DNA from: Lysinibacillus antri | Lineage (GTDB): Bacteria; Bacillota; Bacilli; Bacillales_A; Planococcaceae | Length of the DNA: 64,000 bases | Assembly: GCF_003977595.1 (NCBI RefSeq) | Contig: NZ_RYYR01000016.1 | Span: 1 to 64,000, forward strand | Direction: 5' to 3' | Shown here: in pieces, positions 25,634 to 32,778 of the stretch | Position numbering within the stretch: position 1 is the first letter of the stretch | How the letters are laid out: every line of letters begins with the position of its first letter | The notes under the pieces: model-generated | Told to the model about the DNA's origin: nothing | The model's database searches: none | Seen by the model: the letters and a program-made list of their open reading frames with translations, nothing else | Position numbers and translations under genes: made by a program

Positions 25634-25750
25634 TCAATTTGCTATATCCGCCCTCAAATGATTGCCAAGTGCCCTCAATTTGCTGCATCCGCCCTCAAAT
25701 GATCGCTAAGTACCCTCAATTCGATTTATCCGCCCTCAACCGGTAGCTTG
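25634..25750. repeat. 41-bp tandem repeat, three units
   Basis: Units start near 25634, 25675 and 25716, each 41 bp and each containing two CCCTCAA half-units about 20 bp apart with CATCCG or TATCCG between. The family is unrelated to the 52-bp repeat. Confidence 0.65.
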
Positions 25751-25754
25751 TTGC

Positions 25755-25904
25755 CTACTCATCATCAATCTCGCCATCACCAATTTCATCTTCTTCCTCA
25801 ATTTCTTCAATATGTTCGCCTTCCTCAAGCGATTCATCGTCTCCACAACCAACTAATGAAAATGTAGAAGCTGTAAGGAATAATGATAACAATAACTTCT
25901 TCAT
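25755..25904 (-). CDS. Very acidic 49-residue lipoprotein
   Basis: ATG 25904 follows AGGAGGGAGG. The product is a lipoprotein signal (KKLLLSLFLTASTFSLVGC, lipobox LVGC, Cys18) followed by a tail of 31 residues that is almost all Asp/Glu/Gly/Ile. No domain is known. The mature part would be a short, strongly negative peptide anchored outside the membrane. Confidence 0.7.
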   Translation of the reverse strand: MKKLLLSLFLTASTFSLVGCGDDESLEEGEHIEEIEEEDEIGDGEIDDE

Positions 25905-26016
25905 AAAAAAACCTCCCTCCTCATGTAAATACCATCAATTACGGTTCCTTCTATAATATCGTTTACATAATCGCGACTAAAAATACGCATATTAGTCGTG
26001 AAGGGAGATGGACAAC

Positions 26017-26205
26017 TTGACAAGCACAAATCAATCACATGGAAACATGAATCAGAAAAACAAACTGGATCTCTCAAATGAGGTTCGTTTGAAAAAAAAT
26101 GAAGAATATGGATTGATTACAGTTTCGCACCCAAACAAAACGAATTCGAAAAAGTTATCGATGAAGGACGTCTTAAAGAAAATGTACGATGAAGGCGGAT
26201 TCTAA
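26017..26205 (+). CDS. Small hydrophilic protein, unknown
   Basis: The TTG at 26017 lies 9 nt after AAGGGAG; the ATG at 26008 overlaps that RBS. The 62-residue product is hydrophilic, Asn/Lys-rich (NQSHGNMNQKNKLDLSNEV) with a helical end (MKDVLKKMYDEGGF). CATATTA at 25988 with ACATA 18 nt upstream resembles a sigma-G promoter, so sporulation expression is possible. It shares a bidirectional CCCCG-type terminator with the convergent Asn-rich gene. Confidence 0.55.
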   Translation: MTSTNQSHGNMNQKNKLDLSNEVRLKKNEEYGLITVSHPNKTNSKKLSMKDVLKKMYDEGGF

Positions 26206-26212
26206 CCGATCA

Positions 26213-26252
26213 AAAACCCCGGATAGTATTTTAGTACCATTCGGGGTTTTCT
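26213..26252. terminator. Bidirectional CCCCG(A)ATA-type terminator
   Basis: AAAACCCCGGATAGTA pairs with TACCATTCGGGGTTTT, with A and T runs on opposite sides. It serves the genes on either side. Confidence 0.8.
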
Positions 26253-26270
26253 TATATTAAATTTAGTCAA

Positions 26271-26456
26271 TTAGCGGTTTTGACGATTGTTTTTGTTGTT
26301 AAAATCCACTTCTCCAGCGAATTCTTCACGGTTACGGCTTCGTGTAAAGTTGATTTCCTCCCCGAACTCCTCACGATTACGGTTGTGATTATGTTCATGT
26401 AGCTGTTCGTTCTCAAGATGTGTATTGTGTTGTTGATTCATTCGCTTTCGTTCCAT
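26271..26456 (-). CDS. Asn/His-rich protein with two EEF-GE-x-F motifs (spore-type candidate)
   Basis: From ATG 26456 (GGAGGTG upstream) the product has 61 residues: an N/H/E-rich first half, then REEFGEEINF and REEFAGEVDF in tandem, ending NNKNNRQNR. It belongs with the proteins at 22372 and 29313. The promoter GAATA-N17-CACAATA (26506-26478) has sigma-G geometry. A minor forespore protein is the likely role, inferred. Confidence 0.7.
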   Translation of the reverse strand: MERKRMNQQHNTHLENEQLHEHNHNRNREEFGEEINFTRSRNREEFAGEVDFNNKNNRQNR

Positions 26457-26477
26457 GTCCATCACCTCCACGCCAAT

Positions 26478-26506
26478 TATTGTGTGTCATGTCCTTTTTT
26501 TTATTC
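26478..26506 (-). promoter_or_regulatory. Sigma-G-like promoter
   Basis: Minus strand: GAATA (26506-26502), 17-nt spacer, CACAATA (26484-26478), then GTGGAGGTG as RBS. Same geometry as the promoters at 22629-22657 and 29514-29542. Confidence 0.55.
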
Positions 26507-26516
26507 CAAACGACAT

Positions 26517-27860
26517 TTACAAGATGGACTTTCCTAAAACAAGTTCTGCCGCTTTCATTCCTGAAATAACAGCACCCTCCATCGTTGCAAAAAAGGGTTG
26601 TCGAGTATAATCGCCAGCAAGGACCAAACGTTTAATCGGCGTTTGTTGATCCGGTCGTAAATGATCATGATTCGGTTCTAAACTATGAAATTCTTCAGGA
26701 TGGCTAACGACACGGTAATTGGTTAACCCCGATTCTAAATCTAACCCTAACTCCCTGCCATCTTGTTGGACTATTTTTAATATTTCTTCTGGTTGCATAG
26801 GAAGAAATTTCTCTGGTGGCGTTAGAATAAGTGATAAGCGCCCAGGAACATGTGTAAAGGTAGAGCGAGATTGCTCTGCTAAACTGGCAATCGACGTTAA
26901 TGGGGTGAAAGTTGTTCGATCATATGGCAAAATTGGTTCAGAAAACTCCATTTGAATCGTTACAGCCGGCATGGTTGGTAACTGAAACATGTCACTAAAG
27001 GCTGGATGGGTACTAAAATCATCCTTTAAAATTGCCTTAGCTCCAGCTAAATTCGCAGCGACAACAACATAATCTGCATAAATTTTCGTCTGCTCTTCCA
27101 ATAAAACGCCCTTCACTTCCCCTTCCTCTACTAATAATCGATTCACTTTTGTATTTACTCGAATGATCCCATCTCTCATTTTGATGGCATTTGCAATGGG
27201 AGTGGCTAGTATGTCCGTCATTCCACCTAAATAGCCACCAATACGCATTTTATAAAATCGGGGTATCCCCGGTAAAAACAGACCAAAAAATACTTTTGCC
27301 GAATATCTTTCAGGGGGTAAAAAGAAAATGCCTGCACTAAGCGGAATAATGGCATAATGTAACGCATTTTCACTAAGCTCAAATTTTTTTGCATAGTCCC
27401 GCACACTTAATTGATCCAATTCATCGGGATTTTTTATATAATGTAAAAAGCCATTCGTAAAAAACGCAATGAGGGATAATTTATCGTTAAGGGAAAGGAT
27501 GTCATTGTTCCCTAGTGCACCTTTTATCGTTGCAATGGGTCCAAAAATCGGTGAAATTCCAAATACCGCATTTTCGTTTTTTCCTTTAATCCGGATATCT
27601 ACCTTTTCTTCCCATTGCACAATATCGTCAACATCCACGCCCACTTTTTGTAAAACTTCCGACATCTTTTTATAATACCCAATATGTCGATGAAAGCCCG
27701 ATTCCACGATCATTCCATCCTCATTCCAGGAAGATGTTCGACCACCGAGTACTTTGTTTTTTTCGATTACTAATACGGATTTTCCCTCTTCACTTATTTC
27801 CAAGCCCGCTGTTAATCCAGCTAAACCAGAACCAACGACAATCACATCAAATTTTTCCAA
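26517..27860 (-). CDS. FAD-dependent oxidoreductase, carotenoid-desaturase/HpnE-like
   Basis: The 447-residue protein starts with the dinucleotide-binding motif VVGSGLAGLTAGLEIS and ends with the FAD motif LVLAGDYTRQPFFATMEGAVISG of the amine oxidase/phytoene desaturase superfamily. It is closest in outline to HpnE/CrtI-type desaturases. No carotenoid or hopanoid gene is nearby. TTG start with AAGGGTGA upstream. Substrate not decidable. Confidence 0.82.
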   Translation of the reverse strand: MEKFDVIVVGSGLAGLTAGLEISEEGKSVLVIEKNKVLGGRTSSWNEDGMIVESGFHRHIGYYKKMSEVLQKVGVDVDDIVQWEEKVDIRIKGKNENAVFGISPIFGPIATIKGALGNNDILSLNDKLSLIAFFTNGFLHYIKNPDELDQLSVRDYAKKFELSENALHYAIIPLSAGIFFLPPERYSAKVFFGLFLPGIPRFYKMRIGGYLGGMTDILATPIANAIKMRDGIIRVNTKVNRLLVEEGEVKGVLLEEQTKIYADYVVVAANLAGAKAILKDDFSTHPAFSDMFQLPTMPAVTIQMEFSEPILPYDRTTFTPLTSIASLAEQSRSTFTHVPGRLSLILTPPEKFLPMQPEEILKIVQQDGRELGLDLESGLTNYRVVSHPEEFHSLEPNHDHLRPDQQTPIKRLVLAGDYTRQPFFATMEGAVISGMKAAELVLGKSIL

Positions 27861-27947
27861 TTGCGTTCACCCTTAATCATTTCATTTGAAGTAAAGTTTT
27901 CTCATTAAAAATGACTTTTAAGCGCAAACTTGTCCTTGTAATTAAAA

Positions 27948-27985
27948 AAAGAAGGGGTCACTAAAAATAGCAATCACTTCTTCTT
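27948..27985 (-). terminator. Weak terminator (minus strand)
   Basis: AGAAG...CTTCT ends of an imperfect stem with a T-run on the minus strand, just after the DUF421 stop codon. Confidence 0.4.
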
Positions 27986-27997
27986 GTTAACAAGTAT

Positions 27998-28696
27998 TCA
28001 ATTCACCATATTATCGTCCTTATTGTCTATATAAAGACTTCCATCAGGCTGAACCTCTGCAAAAAACACCTCTGATACAGAGTTTACACCTGCATTTTTC
28101 AATTGTTGTTCTAGCCACTCATTATCAAGATTTAAGCGAGTTAGATTATTTGTATTAATGACACCATCAGAAACGACTTCTGTTGCTGTTGGATAAATCT
28201 TACTTTGCTTGGGTATGTGTAGATCCCCTTTCGTAACAGGTTGTTTATTTTCTTTTTTCATAACAGAAAGATTCCCACTTGTTTCAAAAAAAGCGTAATC
28301 TACATCATTTAAGGAGAACACATCCTTTTGGCGTAACATAGAGTTTAGTGAATCCATATCTAATTGGGTCTTACGGAGTGCATCTTCCATAATCTTACCT
28401 TCTTTTATAACAATAATTGGTTCACCGGTTGTTACCTTTCTAGCATTTTTCGATTTAATATCAATAAACCCCATAATTAATGTAAAAACTGCCCATCCGA
28501 CTAAAGCAATAACACCGTTCCGAATGCTTACATTACTACCTATAGCTAAGCTTGCTGCAATAGAACCAATAGCAATGGCAGATACAAAATTAAAAAAGGT
28601 CATTTGGCTTATTTCTTTACGCCCCATAATTCGTGTTACCACAAATAAAACGATAAAAGCTATTAAGAGTCTTATGATTAGTTCAGATAACGTCAA
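27998..28696 (-). CDS. DUF421 (YetF/YrbG-type) membrane protein
   Basis: The 232-residue protein has three N-terminal TM helices with the family motif RIMGRKEISQMTFFNFV, then a soluble domain (IVIKEGKIMEDALRKTQL, LNDVDYAFFETSGNLSVMKK). The role is unknown; these proteins occur widely in Bacillales and are often sporulation- or envelope-linked. TTG start after AAGGTGG. Confidence 0.85.
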   Translation of the reverse strand: MTLSELIIRLLIAFIVLFVVTRIMGRKEISQMTFFNFVSAIAIGSIAASLAIGSNVSIRNGVIALVGWAVFTLIMGFIDIKSKNARKVTTGEPIIVIKEGKIMEDALRKTQLDMDSLNSMLRQKDVFSLNDVDYAFFETSGNLSVMKKENKQPVTKGDLHIPKQSKIYPTATEVVSDGVINTNNLTRLNLDNEWLEQQLKNAGVNSVSEVFFAEVQPDGSLYIDNKDDNMVN

Positions 28697-28845
28697 CCTA
28701 CTAAACCACCTTTTCTAAACAATGTTGATTATATATTGTCCTTAAAACAAACCATTATTCAATTTCACTTTTCTGGATGATCGAACACTTAATCCCTACT
28801 TTGCATACCCTACTCTTACTGACTTAATAGGAGAGTGATACGACC

Positions 28846-29180
28846 GTGTTTTATCATGTTAAGGAATTACAATATCACGCAAAACCAGAACGACCCGATC
28901 CGATTTTTGCGAGGATGCTACAGGAAGTGTTAGGTGGACAAGGGGGTATGTACGAGGAAATGAAAAATATCGTGACCTCTTACTCGATACGGGAACGGAA
29001 GAATTGGCACTTATCGAAATGTTGGCAACGATGATTACTCTATTGCTAGAAGATGCCCCCTTCCTACTTTAGAGGAAGCTGCAAAAAATCCACTCATTAA
29101 TGCCATCTTAGGCGGAATGAACCCTCAACATATTATTGTTTAGGAGGCTATGCTTGCTGATGCAAACGGAAACCGTTAGA
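28846..29180 (+). pseudogene. Decayed manganese catalase (CotJC/YdbD-like)
   Basis: The first 32 codons read FYHVKELQYHAKPERPDPIF...LQEVLGGQ, the conserved start of manganese catalases. Then the expected segment containing the first metal-ligand helix (about 18 codons) is missing. Next comes a frame change to KYRDLLLDTGTEELALIEML, another change to LEEAAKNPLINAILGGMNPQ, and a stop (TAG 29141-29143). A remaining MLADANGN follows in yet another frame. At least three frame shifts and a deletion show that the gene is dead. Confidence 0.85.
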
Positions 29181-29213
29181 CAGCTGATTATAAAGATAAA
29201 CAAAACGACATAC

Positions 29214-29262
29214 AAAAACCCCGAATAGTCACTTTCAAAAAGTGTCACCATTCGGGGTTTTC
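29214..29262. terminator. CCCCGAATA-type terminator
   Basis: AAAACCCCGAATAGTCAC pairs with GTGTCACCATTCGGGGTTTT, with A and T runs on opposite sides. It ends the Asn-rich gene at 29313 and lies after the catalase remnant. Confidence 0.8.
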
Positions 29263-29312
29263 AGTTCAGAGTTGTTAATAACTCTCAATAACTAAATTGT
29301 GAGGTGTTTACC

Positions 29313-29492
29313 TTAGCGGTTCTCACGGTTGTTGTTATTGTTGTTGTTATTATTATTGTTATTATTGTTGCGGTTTTGTTCAAAGTTTAGCTCTTCAGCA
29401 AACTCTGCATTGTTGTTGCGGTTGTTGTTGTCATTGTTTTGACGGTTGTTGCGTTGGTTGTTGTTGTTATTGTTGTTGTTATTGTTAGCCAT
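29313..29492 (-). CDS. Asn-rich protein with one EFAEELNF motif (spore-type candidate)
   Basis: From ATG 29492 (GGAGGTGAG upstream) the product has 59 residues, about 60% Asn, with two poly-Asn blocks around AEFAEELNFEQ. It is the same family as 22372 and 26271 but has a single motif. The promoter GTATA-N17-CATAATA matches sigma-G closely. The Asn blocks come from AAC/AAT repeats and may vary in length between strains. Confidence 0.7.
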   Translation of the reverse strand: MANNNNNNNNNNQRNNRQNNDNNNRNNNAEFAEELNFEQNRNNNNNNNNNNNNNNRENR

Positions 29493-29513
29493 GTTTCTCA
29501 CCTCCACGCTCAT

Positions 29514-29542
29514 TATTATGGTCATGGAGGAATTTTTTATAC
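29514..29542 (-). promoter_or_regulatory. Sigma-G-like promoter
   Basis: Minus strand: GTATA (29542-29538), 17-nt spacer, CATAATA (29520-29514). The -10 fits CATnnTA exactly. Confidence 0.65.
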
Positions 29543-29572
29543 CCCAAAAATTTTTTCACAAAAAGGTAAGTA

Positions 29573-29612
29573 ATAAAAGGACGACTTCTTATTGCTAAGA
29601 AATCGCCCTTTT
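29573..29612 (-). terminator. Terminator of the serine acetyltransferase gene
   Basis: Minus strand AAGGGCGATTTCTTA pairs with TAAGAAGTCGTCCTT around GCAA, followed by T-rich sequence. Confidence 0.8.
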
Positions 29613-29623
29613 ATCAAAATAAA

Positions 29624-30517
29624 TTACACACCATTTTTAATATTTGGTAATGGTTGTGAATTATACACTCTTGAATTTGGTGGAACCGATTGTGTTAACC
29701 AAATGTTTCCGCCAATTGTACTGTCATGGCCAATGGTTGTATCGCCACCAAGAATGGTTGCACCTGCATAAATAACCACATTGTCCTCAATATTCGGATG
29801 ACGCTTGATGCCTTTAATTGGATTTCCATGTTCATCTAGTGGGAAACTTTTTGCTCCTAATGTCACACCTTGATAAATCTTAACATTTTTACCAATTGTA
29901 CATGTCTCCCCGATTACCACGCCCGTACCATGATCAATAAAGAAATACTCCCCGATCGATGCGCCCGGATGGATATCGATCCCCGTTAATTGATGCGCAT
30001 ATTCTGCCATGATTCTAGGGATAATTGGCACGTTTGAATTATACAGTTCGTGCGCAATTCTATGTATCGTGATTGCTTGAATCGAAGGATAACTAAATAA
30101 TATTTCGTCCGTTGAAGTAGTAGCTGGGTCTCCATTATAAGCCGCTTGGATATCCGTTTGAATCGTTTTACGTATAGTTGGAAACTTATTGATTAAATCA
30201 ATAACAATTTGATCTGCTTCTTCAAGAGATTGGTCTTTTGGTAACACCTTCTCAATTAAAAAACGTAAATCTAACGCAGATGTTCTTAATTTATTTCCAA
30301 TATTTATATTAATTCGATCATCTTCATTTGTGTATTTATCACATAGGCAAGGGAAAAGAGCAGAACGGAAATTTTCCAAAATTTGATAGATCTTTTGTTG
30401 CCCTTCAAATCCTATCGTTTTATCAATAGAAAAATAATTTTTATGAACATCCTCGAGTGATTTTGCAATGTTCGGAATCTCATTGTTTAACCAATCGTTT
30501 AACTTCATAGTTTTCAA
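29624..30517 (-). CDS. Serine O-acetyltransferase (long EpsC-like form)
   Basis: The 297-residue protein has an alpha-helical N-terminal domain of about 170 residues and a left-handed beta-helix of hexapeptide repeats ([33 protein letters not shown]). The catalytic His are in DIHPGA and [11 protein letters not shown]. It makes O-acetylserine for cysteine synthesis. The length fits the EpsC/long SAT group, not the 217-residue CysE. TTG 30517 lies 8 nt after GAGG; an ATG 9 bases downstream is an alternative. No T-box is visible in the leader. Confidence 0.85.
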   Translation of the reverse strand: MKTMKLNDWLNNEIPNIAKSLEDVHKNYFSIDKTIGFEGQQKIYQILENFRSALFPCLCDKYTNEDDRININIGNKLRTSALDLRFLIEKVLPKDQSLEEADQIVIDLINKFPTIRKTIQTDIQAAYNGDPATTSTDEILFSYPSIQAITIHRIAHELYNSNVPIIPRIMAEYAHQLTGIDIHPGASIGEYFFIDHGTGVVIGETCTIGKNVKIYQGVTLGAKSFPLDEHGNPIKGIKRHPNIEDNVVIYAGATILGGDTTIGHDSTIGGNIWLTQSVPPNSRVYNSQPLPNIKNGV

Positions 30518-30828
30518 AGCAGTCACCTCAAATTGTATAAATTTTTAAAAAATATGCCTAACATTGATTTAATACCATTTTTCCTTACTGTACAAGAAAA
30601 AGTATATAAAATTCGTATAAATTCTTCTACTTGTCTTATTTTAATAGTTAATAATTTTCCGCACAAGCTTGTTGACTTATGAAATAAATTACGAAAAACG
30701 TCTTTTGCACTGTCCTTATTGTATTCTTGTGATGAAAAAAATGCGCCAATCGTGATAATCAACGCATTGTAAATAGATTATGCCACACTTTCCCCTTGTG
30801 CTGCAGCTTTTCGGTCTTGTCTTTCGTG
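30518..30828. other. AT-rich spacer, nothing assignable
   Basis: This 311-bp gap between the acetyltransferase and the DUF2798 gene contains an open frame of 79 codons that lacks an RBS. I see no T-box, riboswitch or terminator. It probably carries the promoter of the acetyltransferase gene. Confidence 0.5.
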
Positions 30829-31290
30829 CTATTTTTTCATAGTAAAACAGGCGATTGGTTGTGCAATGAGTAACTCAATCCAAAAGGCAACACCAAAATT
30901 TCTTGGCCATACACGTAGAAAATTTTCGATTGGTTCTAGCGTAATTTGCTTCATTCCTACCCACGTCCCAATGATCGTCAATAAAATAGAAAGGCATGTT
31001 ACATTTAAAACGATATTAAGAAGTACCCGCGCATTAAAGCCATCTGTTTTCCCCACGAAATTTGGCATCACTTTTCCTACTAGAGGCCCTGCTACAAATC
31101 GAACGAGTATCATGACAATAATCCACATGATCGGTAGTATTTTTAACGTATCTACATACACATCTAAACTAAATCCACGCTCTAGAAATATGATTGTTGG
31201 TGCAATCATGTTTACTGATATAAGTGAAATAATCAGCATAAACAAAATACCCTCTTTTGCATTTTGAGGCAGTCTTGGTTCCTTATACAT
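30829..31290 (-). CDS. DUF2798 membrane protein
   Basis: The 153-residue protein has four TM helices and the DUF2798 outline: GILFMLIISLISVNMIAP in TM1 and WPRNFGVAFWIELLIAQPIA near the C-terminus. Function unknown. The RBS is weak. Confidence 0.75.
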   Translation of the reverse strand: MYKEPRLPQNAKEGILFMLIISLISVNMIAPTIIFLERGFSLDVYVDTLKILPIMWIIVMILVRFVAGPLVGKVMPNFVGKTDGFNARVLLNIVLNVTCLSILLTIIGTWVGMKQITLEPIENFLRVWPRNFGVAFWIELLIAQPIACFTMKK

Positions 31291-31469
31291 CTATCCAACT
31301 CTTATTCTATTTAACGTTTAATATGTTGACCACTCAGTATAATTTAAAAATTTATGGGATTGTCATGTTCTTGTCAACTTGAATCTTAGAAAATAGGAAA
31401 CTAATACGACGGGGGAATGTAGATGGTGGTTGAAACGATTGTAGCCACGATGTAGGAGAATATTGTGGG

Positions 31470-31806
31470 GAAATTGGTCAAAGAGTTCTTTATAGGCTTA
31501 ATGAAGGACAAAATCACGTGAAAATTCGATTGAAGTGGGCTTCACCGGCTTGATGAAGGACAAAACCACGAAAAAATTCCATCAAAGGGGGCTTCATCAA
31601 CTCAATGAACACCCGAATCACGAAAAAATCCCATCAAAGGGGCTTCATCAACTCGATGAACACCCCAATCACCGAAAAATCCCATCAAAGGGGGCTTCAT
31701 CAACTCGATGAACACCCCAATCACCGAAAAATCCCATCAAAGGGGGCTTCATAACACTGATGAAAACCAAATCTACTTGGAAAATTGATCAAAGTAGACT
31801 TCATAA
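31470..31806. repeat. 52-bp tandem repeat array 2
   Basis: About seven degenerate units begin ATGAA at 31501, 31553, 31605, 31656 (one base short), 31708 and 31760, with partial ends. Unit core: ATGAACACCCCAATCACC ... GGGGGCTTCAT. It fills most of the 31291-31896 spacer. The same orientation occurs in arrays 3 and 4. Confidence 0.85.
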
Positions 31807-31896
31807 GCTAGATTCTGCGTATGGGAAACTAACAGTAGTGGCAACTACGGGGAGATTCTCAATAAAAGATAAGCCCTCCCCTCTAAGTACCGACTT

Positions 31897-32235
31897 TTAT
31901 TCCTTTTCCAAATAGTCTTTCCACGCATTAATACCGCCATCTAACACAATCACATCTAATCCTTTTTCAGCAAGAATAGTTGCACATTTTGAAGCGGAGT
32001 TTCCTGTTGTACATGTAACAACAATTTCTTGGTCTGTCGGTAATGCTGGTACAACCGCTTCCCTCTCTTCAGTCAACTTAAAAATTTCAGTTTTCGGTAT
32101 GTTTACGCTATGAACATTTGTATCTTCTATATGGAAATCCTTATATTTTTCTTCCGCTCTCACGTCTAAAAGCAACACGTTTTCTTCAGCCTGCAATTTC
32201 TGAAATAATTGTTCTGGTGTAATTTTTGTTACCAT
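31897..32235 (-). CDS. Single-domain rhodanese
   Basis: The 112-residue rhodanese domain has LLLDVRAEEKYKDFHIED and the active-site loop CTTGNSA with catalytic Cys75. It transfers sulfane sulfur to thiols. I prefer ATG 32235 (GGGGG 8 nt upstream); 32250 is possible. It is single-gene. Confidence 0.8.
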   Translation of the reverse strand: MVTKITPEQLFQKLQAEENVLLLDVRAEEKYKDFHIEDTNVHSVNIPKTEIFKLTEEREAVVPALPTDQEIVVTCTTGNSASKCATILAEKGLDVIVLDGGINAWKDYLEKE

Positions 32236-32250
32236 TTTCATGACCCCCAT

Positions 32251-32282
32251 AAAAAAATAGAATAGCTTTTACACTATTCTAT
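32251..32282 (-). terminator. Rho-independent terminator (minus strand)
   Basis: ATAGAATAG pairs with CTATTCTAT, followed by seven T on the minus strand. It ends the GH18 / 153-residue unit. Confidence 0.8.
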
Positions 32283-32298
32283 CATAAAAAATATCCGA

Positions 32299-32760
32299 TT
32301 ATTGTTCCTTCACAACTAAGTCTTTGAATGTATATTGCACTTGCTCTTTTGATTGCGTAACGATTGACACATCAATTTGAGAGGTTGTGCTTGCTAATTC
32401 ATAGGGCACGGAGTACGTCTTCCATTCTTCTGTCAACTGAATCGGTAAACGTTCTTCTCGTATAAACTGACCTCTTGCAGTCGTTTCAGAAATCTTCAAC
32501 ATAACTGTCCCTTGCCCCTTTAAAGAAACTTGTACTTGAATTTTTTCTGTCGTAAATGGTTTAGGCGCAGTGTATACAAATCCTTCTTCATCCTTTGCCC
32601 CTTCTGTCTTTACTACATATTCACCATTGCCCAAATCCTGAACCGTTGCACCATTGCCAAAGTATGGGAGTGGCGGTTTATCCTCTGCTGCAAGAGTAAA
32701 ACTTTGCGTGGTCAACACAAATAGCATCGTTACGAAAAATAGTAATATCTTTTTCATCAT
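32299..32760 (-). CDS. Secreted beta-sandwich protein (CBM-like)
   Basis: The 153-residue protein has a signal peptide (KKILLFFVTMLFVLTTQSFT, cleavage after LAA) and a C-terminal domain of alternating strands (IQVQVSLKGQGTVMLKIS, WKTYSVPYELAS) like carbohydrate-binding CBM4/9 jelly rolls. It begins 18 nt after the GH18 gene on the same strand, so it is probably cotranscribed and acts on the cell wall or its glycans. The fold is inferred, not seen by alignment. Confidence 0.6.
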   Translation of the reverse strand: MMKKILLFFVTMLFVLTTQSFTLAAEDKPPLPYFGNGATVQDLGNGEYVVKTEGAKDEEGFVYTAPKPFTTEKIQVQVSLKGQGTVMLKISETTARGQFIREERLPIQLTEEWKTYSVPYELASTTSQIDVSIVTQSKEQVQYTFKDLVVKEQ

Positions 32761-32778
32761 AAATATCCTCCTAAAATT

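Noticed and set aside
30523-30762. 79-codon frame upstream of the acetyltransferase
   Set aside because: No RBS and no recognisable protein; probably leader region.
30518-30828. Cysteine T-box before the serine acetyltransferase
   Set aside because: The T-box core (GGTGGNACCGCG) is absent on the minus strand.
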